The notes under the pieces: model-generated
The model's database searches: none
The model's input: the letters and a program-made list of their open reading frames with translations, nothing else
Told to the model about the DNA's origin: nothing
In this document: positions 1-7,045 of the stretch, piece after piece
How positions within the stretch are numbered: the stretch's first letter is position 1
How the letters are laid out: each line of letters begins with the position of its first letter
Assembly: GCA_017548445.1 (NCBI GenBank)
Contig: JAFYZZ010000094.1
Location: forward strand, 1 to 47,456
Source: Bacteroidales bacterium
GTDB lineage: Bacteria; Bacteroidota; Bacteroidia; Bacteroidales; UBA932
Direction: 5' to 3'
Length of the DNA: 47,456 nt
Position numbers and translations under genes: made by a program

Positions 1-710
1 ACCGGCGGCTGGAAACGACGGTCCCCCGTCCGGAAAGGATAGCCCTCGCCATAGGGCATCACCGGGTCGTGGACGGACTGGAATGACAGGATGGCCGTGC
101 GGGCGTTTTCCAGCACCTTCAGGTCGTGCACCGAGCCCCAGTAGTTGCCCACCGCCCGGATGCGCGGATGGTCCCCGGCGGGCCGGAACGCCAGGTTCAG
201 CGCCGTGATGGCGCCGGCGCTCGTTCCCGCGGCGAAGAGGAGTTCCGGATCGATGCGCAGGTCCTCCCGGTCCAGCAGATACCTCAAGGCGGCGTCGGCG
301 TCTTCCAGGGCTCGTGTCTCCGCCGCGGCGACATCCTGCCTGAAAGGGCGGAAGCCCAGGCGGTAATTGATGGAAGCGGCCACATAACCCAGCGAAGCGA
401 AGTATTCGCACCAGCCGGCCTGCCCCTTCTCCTCCTTGTTGCCCACGAAGAAGGAACCGCCGTGCATCATCAGCAGCAGGGGGCGCCCGGTTTTGCCGTC
501 ATCCGCCGGCAGGTAAATGTCCATATCCAGGTCCAGCGGCCGTGTCTCGCGCAAGAGGGGCGCCACGTGGAAGAACGTTCCCCGCTTCCCCACCGGCGCG
601 TGCGACCAGTAGCCCTCCACGCGTGCATACACAACATCCCGCTCCACCGACACCTCATACTTGGGTGTCGTGAAGTCCGTGACAGAGAGCTGGGTTGCCG
701 AGGCGCACAT
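1..710 (-). CDS. Alpha/beta hydrolase (carboxylesterase/lipase type), C-terminus beyond window edge
   Basis: The frame reads leftward from an ATG at 708-710 without a stop to the window edge, giving 236 codons of N-terminal and central sequence. Around residue 80 a HGGSFFVG stretch forms the oxyanion-hole HGG motif of the hormone-sensitive-lipase/carboxylesterase group. GTSAG is the nucleophile elbow with the catalytic Ser. The acid and His of the triad would lie near or beyond the edge. I see no clear hydrophobic signal peptide, although the N-terminus (MCASATQLS) has an early Cys, so the location is uncertain. Family members hydrolyse ester bonds of small acyl or aryl substrates. It follows the last FtsX permease by 37 bases but has its own -7 element (728-736), so it is probably an independent unit. 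Substrate unknown. Confidence 0.85.
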   Translation of the reverse strand, partial: MCASATQLSVTDFTTPKYEVSVERDVVYARVEGYWSHAPVGKRGTFFHVAPLLRETRPLDLDMDIYLPADDGKTGRPLLLMMHGGSFFVGNKEEKGQAGWCEYFASLGYVAASINYRLGFRPFRQDVAAAETRALEDADAALRYLLDREDLRIDPELLFAAGTSAGAITALNLAFRPAGDHPRIRAVGNYWGSVHDLKVLENARTAILSFQSVHDPVMPYGEGYPFRTGDRRFQPP

Positions 711-727
711 AAGGTATCGTGTTCCCC

Positions 728-736
728 GCAAATATA
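728..736 (-). promoter_or_regulatory. -7 promoter element for the esterase
   Basis: The minus strand reads TATATTTGC, a full match to the Bacteroidetes -7 consensus TAnnTTTG. It lies 17 bases upstream of the esterase ATG, between that gene and the stop codon of the upstream permease. It would give a 5' leader of roughly 15 bases. Confidence 0.6.
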
Positions 737-747
737 CAAAAAAGCGA

Positions 748-3033
748 TTATTCCTTCTTCAGTTCCACCGCCGGGTTGGTGCGGGCGGCCTTGAGGGTCT
801 GCCAAAGGACGGCCAGGAAAGAGATCAGCAGCGTGACGACCACGGCTACGACAAAGATCCACCCATAGCCCTCCAGCCTGTAGATGAAGTCCTTGAGATA
901 CTCCTGCGCTGCAAAGACAGCCACCGGGACGCCGACGAGGCAGGCGATGCCCACCAGGGCCATATACTCCCGGATGGTCCGCCAGGCCTCCGAGTCCACC
1001 GTGCCGCCGAAGACCTTGCGGACGGCGATGTCACGGGACTTTTCACCGGAATAATAAGTGCTCATCGCCACCAGCCCCAACAAGGAGATGATGATGGAAA
1101 GCAGCATAAAGATCTCCACCAGGCGCATATTGTTGCGGGCGGGCTTCCAGGCCTCGGCGATGCTCTCGTCGATCCAGGAAGGGTAATTCAGGTAGACTTC
1201 CCGCTCCGTGGCGAAGGTTTCATAGGCTTCCATTATCTTCGCATAGGCTTCTTTCCTGTCACCTGTGGTCTCGATGACCCAGCCACCGACCCAGATGTCT
1301 TCCGGCCGCACGACGGAGACGACGGCAGTCTCCTCTTCCCCGATGTTGGCGTTGTTCGTAGGGAAAGCCTTGAAGACGCCCGCCAGCTGGTCGCATCCCG
1401 TCGTCCGTTGGGAAAGGACGCTGATGTCGCGGAAATCGTCGTCCAATCCCGTGGCGGCATAGCTCTCGTCGGAGAACCAGACGCTGTTGAAGACCGGGGC
1501 GCCGAAATCCTCCAAGATCTCGAAATCGAGCATCCGGAAGGCCGTGCTGTCCATCCTGTAGACGCGATACATAATGTCGCGGCCGTCACGGGTCACGCTG
1601 TACTGCCCGTTGGCAGCGCTCCCGGGCACGCCGGCGCACTTGCCCATCCTTTTCACGAAGGGAAGCGCCTCCAGCGCATCCCGGAGCGGCGTATCGTCTT
1701 CCATCGTGATGAAGGTCAGATAGAACTTGTCCGCGACATTGCAATGCAGCGGCCGGTTCTGCGTTTTCCGCATCTGCGCCTCCATCGTGATGGCCAGCGC
1801 GATCAGGATGACTGCCAACGCATTCTGCAGCACGATAAAGACTTTGCTGAACACCATCTTGCTCTTGCGGCGGTAGGCTCCCTTCATCACCTCCAGTGTC
1901 TGGTATCTGCCCGCCATTACCGCCGGGATGACGCCGCAGATGATACCGACCGCGACGACGATTCCCATATAGGCCAGGACATAGCCCGGCGACCAGGCCA
2001 CCCGGATCGGCACGTCAGGATTGTTCAGAAGCCGGTTCATCACCGGGCAGAAGGCTTCGGCAAACAGGAGTCCCGCCCCGAAGCAGACGGCCGTAAACAG
2101 GATCGATTCGCCGATATACCGGCCCACGATGCCCGCCCGGGAGGCACCGTTCAGCTGCCGCACGGCCATTTCCCGGGCCCGCTTGCCGGTGAGCGCCACC
2201 GACAGGTTGGCGTAGTTGAAGATGGCGGAAAGCAGGAGCAGCAGGCCCACCAGCAGGAGCACCTGCAAGGTCTTCCTGTCGCCGTGCCTGAATGCGTTTT
2301 CCGTCTCCTTGAAGAACAGTTCGTCGAAACGGGTCAGTTCCAGCCGCTCGAAAAAACTGTGGCCGTACAGATCGGGATAGACCTCCTTGCACACGGCTTC
2401 CAGTTTGTCATAGACCACCTGGCGGTCGGTCCCGGGGCGCACTTTCAGGAAACTGATGGTGCTGCCGTAGTTGTCGAAAGGTTCCCAGCGGTCCCGGAAG
2501 AGCTCCCTGTTCAGGAAAACCTCATAGTAGCGGAAGACCGTCTCCCGGTTGTCATCCAGCAGGGCGCCCACGGTGTATTCGGTACCGCCCAGCGCCAGCC
2601 TGTCTCCGACCGAGAGATTCATCTTGCGGGCGAAGGACACCGGCAGGATGACGTTCGAGGGCGACAGCAGCACATCGGCACTCCCCTCCACGAACCGGTA
2701 ATTCGGGAACATCTCGAAGAAAGAGCGGTCCACGGCCGCCCCATAGAACACTTCGCTCTCTCCATAGGTCAGGCCCAACGTACACAGGCTGGCCACGCTC
2801 TCGATCTCAGGGATGGTGGAAATGGCTTCGGGGAAGCCATAGGTAAGCCCCGGAGCACCCGGAAGTCCCGGCACATAGATCCGCTCCCGGTCCGGATGCT
2901 CCCGCGTCACGGCATACTGCTGCCATACGTAACTGCCGATGATGATCACGAACGCCAGGCTCACGGCCAGCCCCACCGCCTCGATGGCGGTGTAGAGCTT
3001 GTTGCGGGAGAGGAACTTCAGGTAACTCTTCAT
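748..3033 (-). CDS. FtsX-family ABC transporter permease (paralogue 1 of 3)
   Basis: A 761-residue integral membrane protein. A first TM segment (about residues 14-38) is followed by a periplasmic MacB-type domain. Then come a first FtsX core (about 270-400: three TM segments with an ALTGKRAREMAVRQL cytoplasmic loop), a second periplasmic region, and a second FtsX core ending in NPAVELKKE. Such double-FtsX permeases work with a MacB/LolD-type ATPase in mechanotransmission pumps. The first 30 residues are identical to paralogue 2 at 3955-6342, and the DNA at the two starts is nearly the same, while the periplasmic parts have diverged. It is the last permease of the tolC-hlyD-ABC series but is separated from it by a divergent toxin-antitoxin module. 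Its link to the operon promoter is therefore uncertain. Substrate not readable from sequence. Confidence 0.9.
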   Translation of the reverse strand: MKSYLKFLSRNKLYTAIEAVGLAVSLAFVIIIGSYVWQQYAVTREHPDRERIYVPGLPGAPGLTYGFPEAISTIPEIESVASLCTLGLTYGESEVFYGAAVDRSFFEMFPNYRFVEGSADVLLSPSNVILPVSFARKMNLSVGDRLALGGTEYTVGALLDDNRETVFRYYEVFLNRELFRDRWEPFDNYGSTISFLKVRPGTDRQVVYDKLEAVCKEVYPDLYGHSFFERLELTRFDELFFKETENAFRHGDRKTLQVLLLVGLLLLLSAIFNYANLSVALTGKRAREMAVRQLNGASRAGIVGRYIGESILFTAVCFGAGLLFAEAFCPVMNRLLNNPDVPIRVAWSPGYVLAYMGIVVAVGIICGVIPAVMAGRYQTLEVMKGAYRRKSKMVFSKVFIVLQNALAVILIALAITMEAQMRKTQNRPLHCNVADKFYLTFITMEDDTPLRDALEALPFVKRMGKCAGVPGSAANGQYSVTRDGRDIMYRVYRMDSTAFRMLDFEILEDFGAPVFNSVWFSDESYAATGLDDDFRDISVLSQRTTGCDQLAGVFKAFPTNNANIGEEETAVVSVVRPEDIWVGGWVIETTGDRKEAYAKIMEAYETFATEREVYLNYPSWIDESIAEAWKPARNNMRLVEIFMLLSIIISLLGLVAMSTYYSGEKSRDIAVRKVFGGTVDSEAWRTIREYMALVGIACLVGVPVAVFAAQEYLKDFIYRLEGYGWIFVVAVVVTLLISFLAVLWQTLKAARTNPAVELKKE

Positions 3034-3048
3034 ATTATCTGTTGGATT

Positions 3049-3067
3049 GTAACTAAAGTTTAGTTAC
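3049..3067. promoter_or_regulatory. Perfect inverted repeat, probable operator of the YafQ-type toxin-antitoxin module
   Basis: Two 9-base arms, GTAACTAAA and TTTAGTTAC, flank a single G. The right arm overlaps the -7 element of the toxin-antitoxin promoter, the expected place for an autoregulatory operator bound by the ribbon-helix-helix part of the antitoxin. It also lies 16 bases upstream of the divergent permease start at 3033, so bound antitoxin could affect that gene too. The role is inferred from position and symmetry. Confidence 0.65.
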
Positions 3068-3073
3068 ATTTGC
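3065..3073 (+). promoter_or_regulatory. -7 promoter element of the toxin-antitoxin module
   Basis: TACATTTGC matches TAnnTTTG. A TTG at 3042-3044 lies 20 bases upstream, as expected for the -33 element. The antitoxin ATG begins only three bases after this element, so the transcript would have almost no leader. Confidence 0.6.
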
Positions 3074-3076
3074 ATT

Positions 3077-3682
3077 ATGAACACGTTAAAATATAAAGGC
3101 TTCATTGGCTCCGTGGATTTCAGTGAAACTGACGGAGTTTTTTTCGGGAGAATCGAAGGGATTGACGGTCTCGTAAAGTTTGAGGGCACCAGTATCCAGG
3201 AACTCACAAACGCTTTTCACGAAGCGGTGAACGGCTACCTTGCCTTTTGCCGGAAGCAGGGCCTTCCGCCCAAAAGGAGTTATACCGGGACCTTGAATAT
3301 CCGTATCTCCCCCGCCACCCATAATTCCATTGCTGACTACGCCGCCGAAGCGGGCATCACCATCAATGCATTCATCAAGCGGGCCCTCGAGAAAGCAGTT
3401 GAACATCCGGCGGAAGTGATGACCGGAGAGGATAACCCCACGTTGCTTTGTGAGCCCGAGGTATGCTATGGGAGCCGCGACATCACGCAGTTCTGGATTC
3501 CTTCCCAGGACGTTCCCCTCGCCAGAACCCTTGCAAAGAGAATGGGTTGGGATTTTATGCTCAACTATCCCCAGTCCGGACTCGAAACAGCCCTGGAGGA
3601 ACTTCGGGACGGCCAGATTACCGAATACGCCAGTTTTGGTGAGATGCTCAAACAGATCAGCGAAGAAGATGGCGAAGTATAA
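3077..3682 (+). CDS. Chimeric antitoxin: HicB-like domain plus RelB/DinJ-like toxin-binding tail
   Basis: A 201-residue protein that looks like three joined modules. Residues 1-70 resemble the HicB partial RNase-H fold (GSVDFSETDGVFFGRIEGI). Residues 71-108 form a ribbon-helix-helix DNA-binding segment (TLNIRISPATHNSIADYA...FIKRALEKA), as in many HicB proteins. Residues about 140-196 (IPSQDVPLARTLAKRMGW, then SGLETALEELRDGQIT) resemble the short RelB/DinJ-type antitoxins that Bacteroidetes pair with YafQ toxins. Usual HicB proteins end near residue 110, so the tail is extra. It overlaps the toxin gene by 14 bases and follows an operator/promoter, the standard antitoxin-first layout. The HicB part is clear. 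The tail assignment comes from pattern memory and should be tested by profile search. Confidence 0.8.
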   Translation: MNTLKYKGFIGSVDFSETDGVFFGRIEGIDGLVKFEGTSIQELTNAFHEAVNGYLAFCRKQGLPPKRSYTGTLNIRISPATHNSIADYAAEAGITINAFIKRALEKAVEHPAEVMTGEDNPTLLCEPEVCYGSRDITQFWIPSQDVPLARTLAKRMGWDFMLNYPQSGLETALEELRDGQITEYASFGEMLKQISEEDGEV

Positions 3683-3950
3683 ATACTTTACGACCACGCA
3701 GTTCCGAAAAGACGTCAGACTTTGCATCAGGCAGGGCCGGTCTATGGATGTGCTGGAGCACGTCATCACGCTCTTGCTGGAGAATGGATATCTGCCCGGG
3801 GAGTTCCATCCGCACAAACTTTCCGGTCGCTTGAACGGATTATGGGAATGCCACATCCAGGCTGACTGGCTGCTGATTTGGGAGCAAAGGGATGATGAAC
3901 TGATTATGGTCATGACACGAACGGGAACCCATTCTGAGGTTTTGCGATAA
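3669..3950 (+). CDS. YafQ/RelE-family mRNA interferase toxin
   Basis: A 93-residue protein starting at the ATG inside the end of the antitoxin gene. A longer same-frame extension to 3450 is possible but is only antitoxin-coding DNA read in another frame. YafQ-type features are H49 (FHPHKL), CHIQADW with H62 and D66, and TRTGTHSEVL with R84 and H88. These match the catalytic His/Asp/His set of E. coli YafQ, a ribosome-dependent endoribonuclease. The full length and all key residues suggest an active toxin. The partner is the upstream chimeric antitoxin rather than a plain DinJ. The gene ends 4 bases before the stop of the convergent permease. Confidence 0.88.
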   Translation: MAKYKYFTTTQFRKDVRLCIRQGRSMDVLEHVITLLLENGYLPGEFHPHKLSGRLNGLWECHIQADWLLIWEQRDDELIMVMTRTGTHSEVLR

Positions 3951-3954
3951 GTCC

Positions 3955-6342
3955 TTATTCTTTTTTCAGTTCAATGGCCGGATTGGTCTTCGCCGCCTTG
4001 AGGGTCTGCCAAAGCACCGTACCAAAGGCAATGACCAACGAGATCACAATAGCAGCCACGAATACCCAGCCGTATCCTTCAACACGATAGGTAAAGCGCT
4101 GCAGGTAGACCCGGGCCGCCCAGACGGCCAGCGGGATGCCGATCAGGCAGGCGATGCCCACCAGCAGCATATAGCTGCGGACATTCCGCCAGGTTTCCAG
4201 CAAGACATCGCTGCCGAAGACCTTGCGCACGGCAATCTGCTTCGTATTCTCGTCTGCGAAATAGGTACTCATCGCCAGCAGGCCCAGCAGGGAGATCAGC
4301 ACAGCCAGCAGGGCGAACAGTTCCACAAGATGCAGCGTCCGAAACACCGGTGCCAGTTGCTCGCGGTTGATGTCGTTGATGAAGCCGTAGTTCCAGGCGG
4401 GCTCTTCCACGCCGGAGGTCTCCAGGCGGTATTCCCGGTAGGCCTGCCGGATGGCCTCATCGTAAGATTTATCTTCTCCGGTCGTGCCGATCAACAGACT
4501 GTTGGAATAGCGAAGTTCTTCGACGCGGGTGATGACGACTCCACCATTGGGGTTCTGGTTACTCTCAGAGGCAGGACGGGTGGGAAAATCCGTCACCACG
4601 CCCCCGATGAACTCAGGCCGGGCGCCGTTCATATTGATTCTCCTCGGGAAGACGGTGGACGTATCCGACACCGCTGCAGCATTGAAGGCACTCCGGCTCA
4701 TCCAGAGCGAATGCTCCAGCGGATGGCCGAAGTCTTCTTCCACTTCCAGCCCAAGCAATTGGAAATAGGTGGAATCGCAGACGATGACGGGCATATCGAT
4801 GTGATGCTCTTCGTCCACCTTGATGCCCATCGTCATATTGATCACTCCGGGGATGCCGCGACCCACGCCCGCTTTTGTCACAAAGGGCAGTTGTTCAACC
4901 TTGTCTTTGAAAAGCTTCATCTGGTCGTAGTCCTGGGCGGAATACTCGATATAATACAGGTTTTCCGTGGCAGCGTGCATCGGCCGGGTGAGCATATGGC
5001 GCATTTGAACCGCCATCACCAGTGCCATAGCGATCAGAAAGGCCGAAATGACGTTCTGCACCACGATAAAAATGCGGCTCAATACCATCTTGCTTTGCCG
5101 GCGCTGCGCTCCCTTGATCACGTCGATCGGCTCGAAGCGCGATGCCGTCAAGGCGGGAAGCAGGCCGCAGAGGGTTCCCAGTAGTAGGACGCCGACGATA
5201 TAGGCCACGATATACCGGGGGGTCATCATCAGGGAGAGTCTTACGCTGGTATCCCCCATTCCTCCGGCCGCCAGCTGAGAGTCGCCCGTACAAACCAAGC
5301 TGTTCACCATCGGAACCAGGAGATAAGCAAGCAAAAGCGCTCCGGCAAAGCACACGGCCGTAAAGGCGACGGACTCTCCGATGTACTTCCACAGGATGCC
5401 GGTCTTGTCGGCCCCCAGGAGGCGTCGGGTGGCCATTTCCCTGGCCCGTTTGCCCGTAAGCGCCAGGCTCAGGTTCACATAGTTGAAGATGGCGGACAAG
5501 AGCAGCAGCAACACGACGACAGTAAGGAGGCGCAACATCTGGGCGTTGCCCGTGCGGATAGTCCCGATGCTGGTGCCGGTGAAAAAGAAGGCCTCGTCCG
5601 TCCGGTATGCGCCCCAGGATTCAACCTTCTCTTCGCTCCAGGAAGGATCGTAGTTCTTGTGCAGGAGCGCTTTCACCTTGGCTTGCACGGCGGCCGGATC
5701 TGCATCCTCCCGCAACAGGAACCAGGTGGAGTAATTGCCGATGCTGTTGAACTTGTACTGCGTCTGGCTCGCGCCCCAGGAGTTGGAAATCTGAGTAATG
5801 ATGTCGAACGGCATTATGAAAGACCCGTCGAAATCGGCGAAAACACCCTTGACGGTCAAATCCGTCTCGTTGACGTTGAGAATACTGCCGACGACACTCT
5901 CCCCGTCTTTCGCGATGCGGCGGGCGAGCGACTGGCTGACCAGCACGTCCGTCTTTCCGACGAAATCCTTCACCGCCCCTTCCACCAGCCTGTACTGGGG
6001 AAAAACGGAGAAGAAGTCGGCATCGGCTTCCATTCCGCTTGCATTGACCGTCTCCTCGCCAATCCGGACCACGGGCTGCCACGACTGCGCTATATGGGTT
6101 GCCGCCTCGACCTCGGGGATGTTCATCTCCAGTTCTTCCTTGTCCCAATAGGACAGCCCCAGAAACTCGTCGCTTCCCAACACGAACGTCCGCTGCCAGA
6201 CCGGAGACTCGTGCGCCACCTCATACTGCTGCACCACATAGCTGCCAATTAGAATCACGAACGCCAGGCTTACGGCCAGCCCCACCGCCTCGATGGCGGT
6301 GTACAGTTTGTTGCGGGAGAGGAATTTCAGGTAGGATTTCAT
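3955..6342 (-). CDS. FtsX-family ABC transporter permease (paralogue 2 of 3)
   Basis: A 795-residue double-FtsX permease with the same plan as its neighbours. An N-terminal TM segment (about 14-38) precedes a large periplasmic domain. A first three-TM core carries LTGKRAREMATRRLLGADK, then comes a second periplasmic domain, and the C-terminal FtsX core ends in NPAIELKKE. The start ATG overlaps the stop of the ATPase gene (TAATG), a sign of translational coupling. Residues 1-30 are identical to paralogue 1, but the periplasmic parts differ, which suggests different substrates or partners sharing one ATPase. It probably forms part of the tripartite exporter with the adaptor and TolC-type channel upstream. 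Confidence 0.92.
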   Translation of the reverse strand: MKSYLKFLSRNKLYTAIEAVGLAVSLAFVILIGSYVVQQYEVAHESPVWQRTFVLGSDEFLGLSYWDKEELEMNIPEVEAATHIAQSWQPVVRIGEETVNASGMEADADFFSVFPQYRLVEGAVKDFVGKTDVLVSQSLARRIAKDGESVVGSILNVNETDLTVKGVFADFDGSFIMPFDIITQISNSWGASQTQYKFNSIGNYSTWFLLREDADPAAVQAKVKALLHKNYDPSWSEEKVESWGAYRTDEAFFFTGTSIGTIRTGNAQMLRLLTVVVLLLLLSAIFNYVNLSLALTGKRAREMATRRLLGADKTGILWKYIGESVAFTAVCFAGALLLAYLLVPMVNSLVCTGDSQLAAGGMGDTSVRLSLMMTPRYIVAYIVGVLLLGTLCGLLPALTASRFEPIDVIKGAQRRQSKMVLSRIFIVVQNVISAFLIAMALVMAVQMRHMLTRPMHAATENLYYIEYSAQDYDQMKLFKDKVEQLPFVTKAGVGRGIPGVINMTMGIKVDEEHHIDMPVIVCDSTYFQLLGLEVEEDFGHPLEHSLWMSRSAFNAAAVSDTSTVFPRRINMNGARPEFIGGVVTDFPTRPASESNQNPNGGVVITRVEELRYSNSLLIGTTGEDKSYDEAIRQAYREYRLETSGVEEPAWNYGFINDINREQLAPVFRTLHLVELFALLAVLISLLGLLAMSTYFADENTKQIAVRKVFGSDVLLETWRNVRSYMLLVGIACLIGIPLAVWAARVYLQRFTYRVEGYGWVFVAAIVISLVIAFGTVLWQTLKAAKTNPAIELKKE

Positions 6343-7022
6343 TAGAGTTCGTTCTTGACGTCGGAGACAATCTGACCGTCGAAGAGGTCGATGGTGCGCT
6401 GGGCGCAGGCGGCGTCCTTCTGGGAGTGGGTCACCATCACGATGGTCGTTCCTTCGGCGTTGAGCTCCTTCAGGAGGTCCATCACTTCCTTGCCGTTCTT
6501 GGAGTCGAGGTTGCCGGTGGGCTCGTCCGCGAGGATCAGTTTCGGGCCTGCAACCACAGCGCGGGCGATGGCTACCCTCTGCTGCTGACCGCCGGAAAGC
6601 TGCTGCGGGAAGTGGTTCGCGCGGTGGCTGATGGCCATCCGCTTCATAATATCCGTGACCTTCTGCTTGCGCTCCGCGGCACTGATGTTCAGATAGCGCA
6701 GCGGCAGTTCGATGTTCTCAAACACGTTGAGTTCGTCGATCAGGTTGAAGCTCTGGAAAACGAAACCGATATTGCCCTTGCGGAACCTGGTGCGTTCCTT
6801 CTCCTTAAGATTGGCCACCTCGGTACCCAGCAGTTTATAGCTGCCGCTCGTCGGGTTGTCCAGCAGGCCCAGGATATTCAGCAGCGTAGATTTTCCGCAG
6901 CCCGAAGGCCCCATAATGGCGACGAACTCGCCGTCCTTGATTTCGAAGGAAACGCCGTTGAGTGCCGTGGTCTCGATCTCTTCCGTGCGGAAGACTTTGC
7001 AAAGATTGCTGACTGTAATCAT
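6342..7022 (-). CDS. ABC transporter ATP-binding protein, MacB/LolD type
   Basis: A 226-residue stand-alone nucleotide-binding subunit with every catalytic motif: Walker A GPSGCGKS (38-45), Q-loop Q90, signature LSGGQ (142-146), Walker B LILADE (D166, E167) and switch H199. The DEPTGNLDS sequence is characteristic of the MacB/LolD/FtsE group, which drives FtsX-type permeases. It is the only ATPase gene in an operon with three permeases, so it probably energises all of them. It is translationally coupled to permease 2 and follows permease 3 by 23 bases. It could be called LolD-like, but the HlyD and TolC partners point to a MacAB-TolC-like exporter. Confidence 0.95.
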   Translation of the reverse strand: MITVSNLCKVFRTEEIETTALNGVSFEIKDGEFVAIMGPSGCGKSTLLNILGLLDNPTSGSYKLLGTEVANLKEKERTRFRKGNIGFVFQSFNLIDELNVFENIELPLRYLNISAAERKQKVTDIMKRMAISHRANHFPQQLSGGQQQRVAIARAVVAGPKLILADEPTGNLDSKNGKEVMDLLKELNAEGTTIVMVTHSQKDAACAQRTIDLFDGQIVSDVKNEL

Positions 7023-7045
7023 AATTTATTGATATTTTATTTGTT

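Noticed and set aside
661..3063. 800-codon plus-strand frame opposite permease 1
   Set aside because: It is the complement of a clear FtsX permease, its composition is His/Gln/Asp/Arg-rich with no domain, and it arises from the GC-rich codon use of the real gene.
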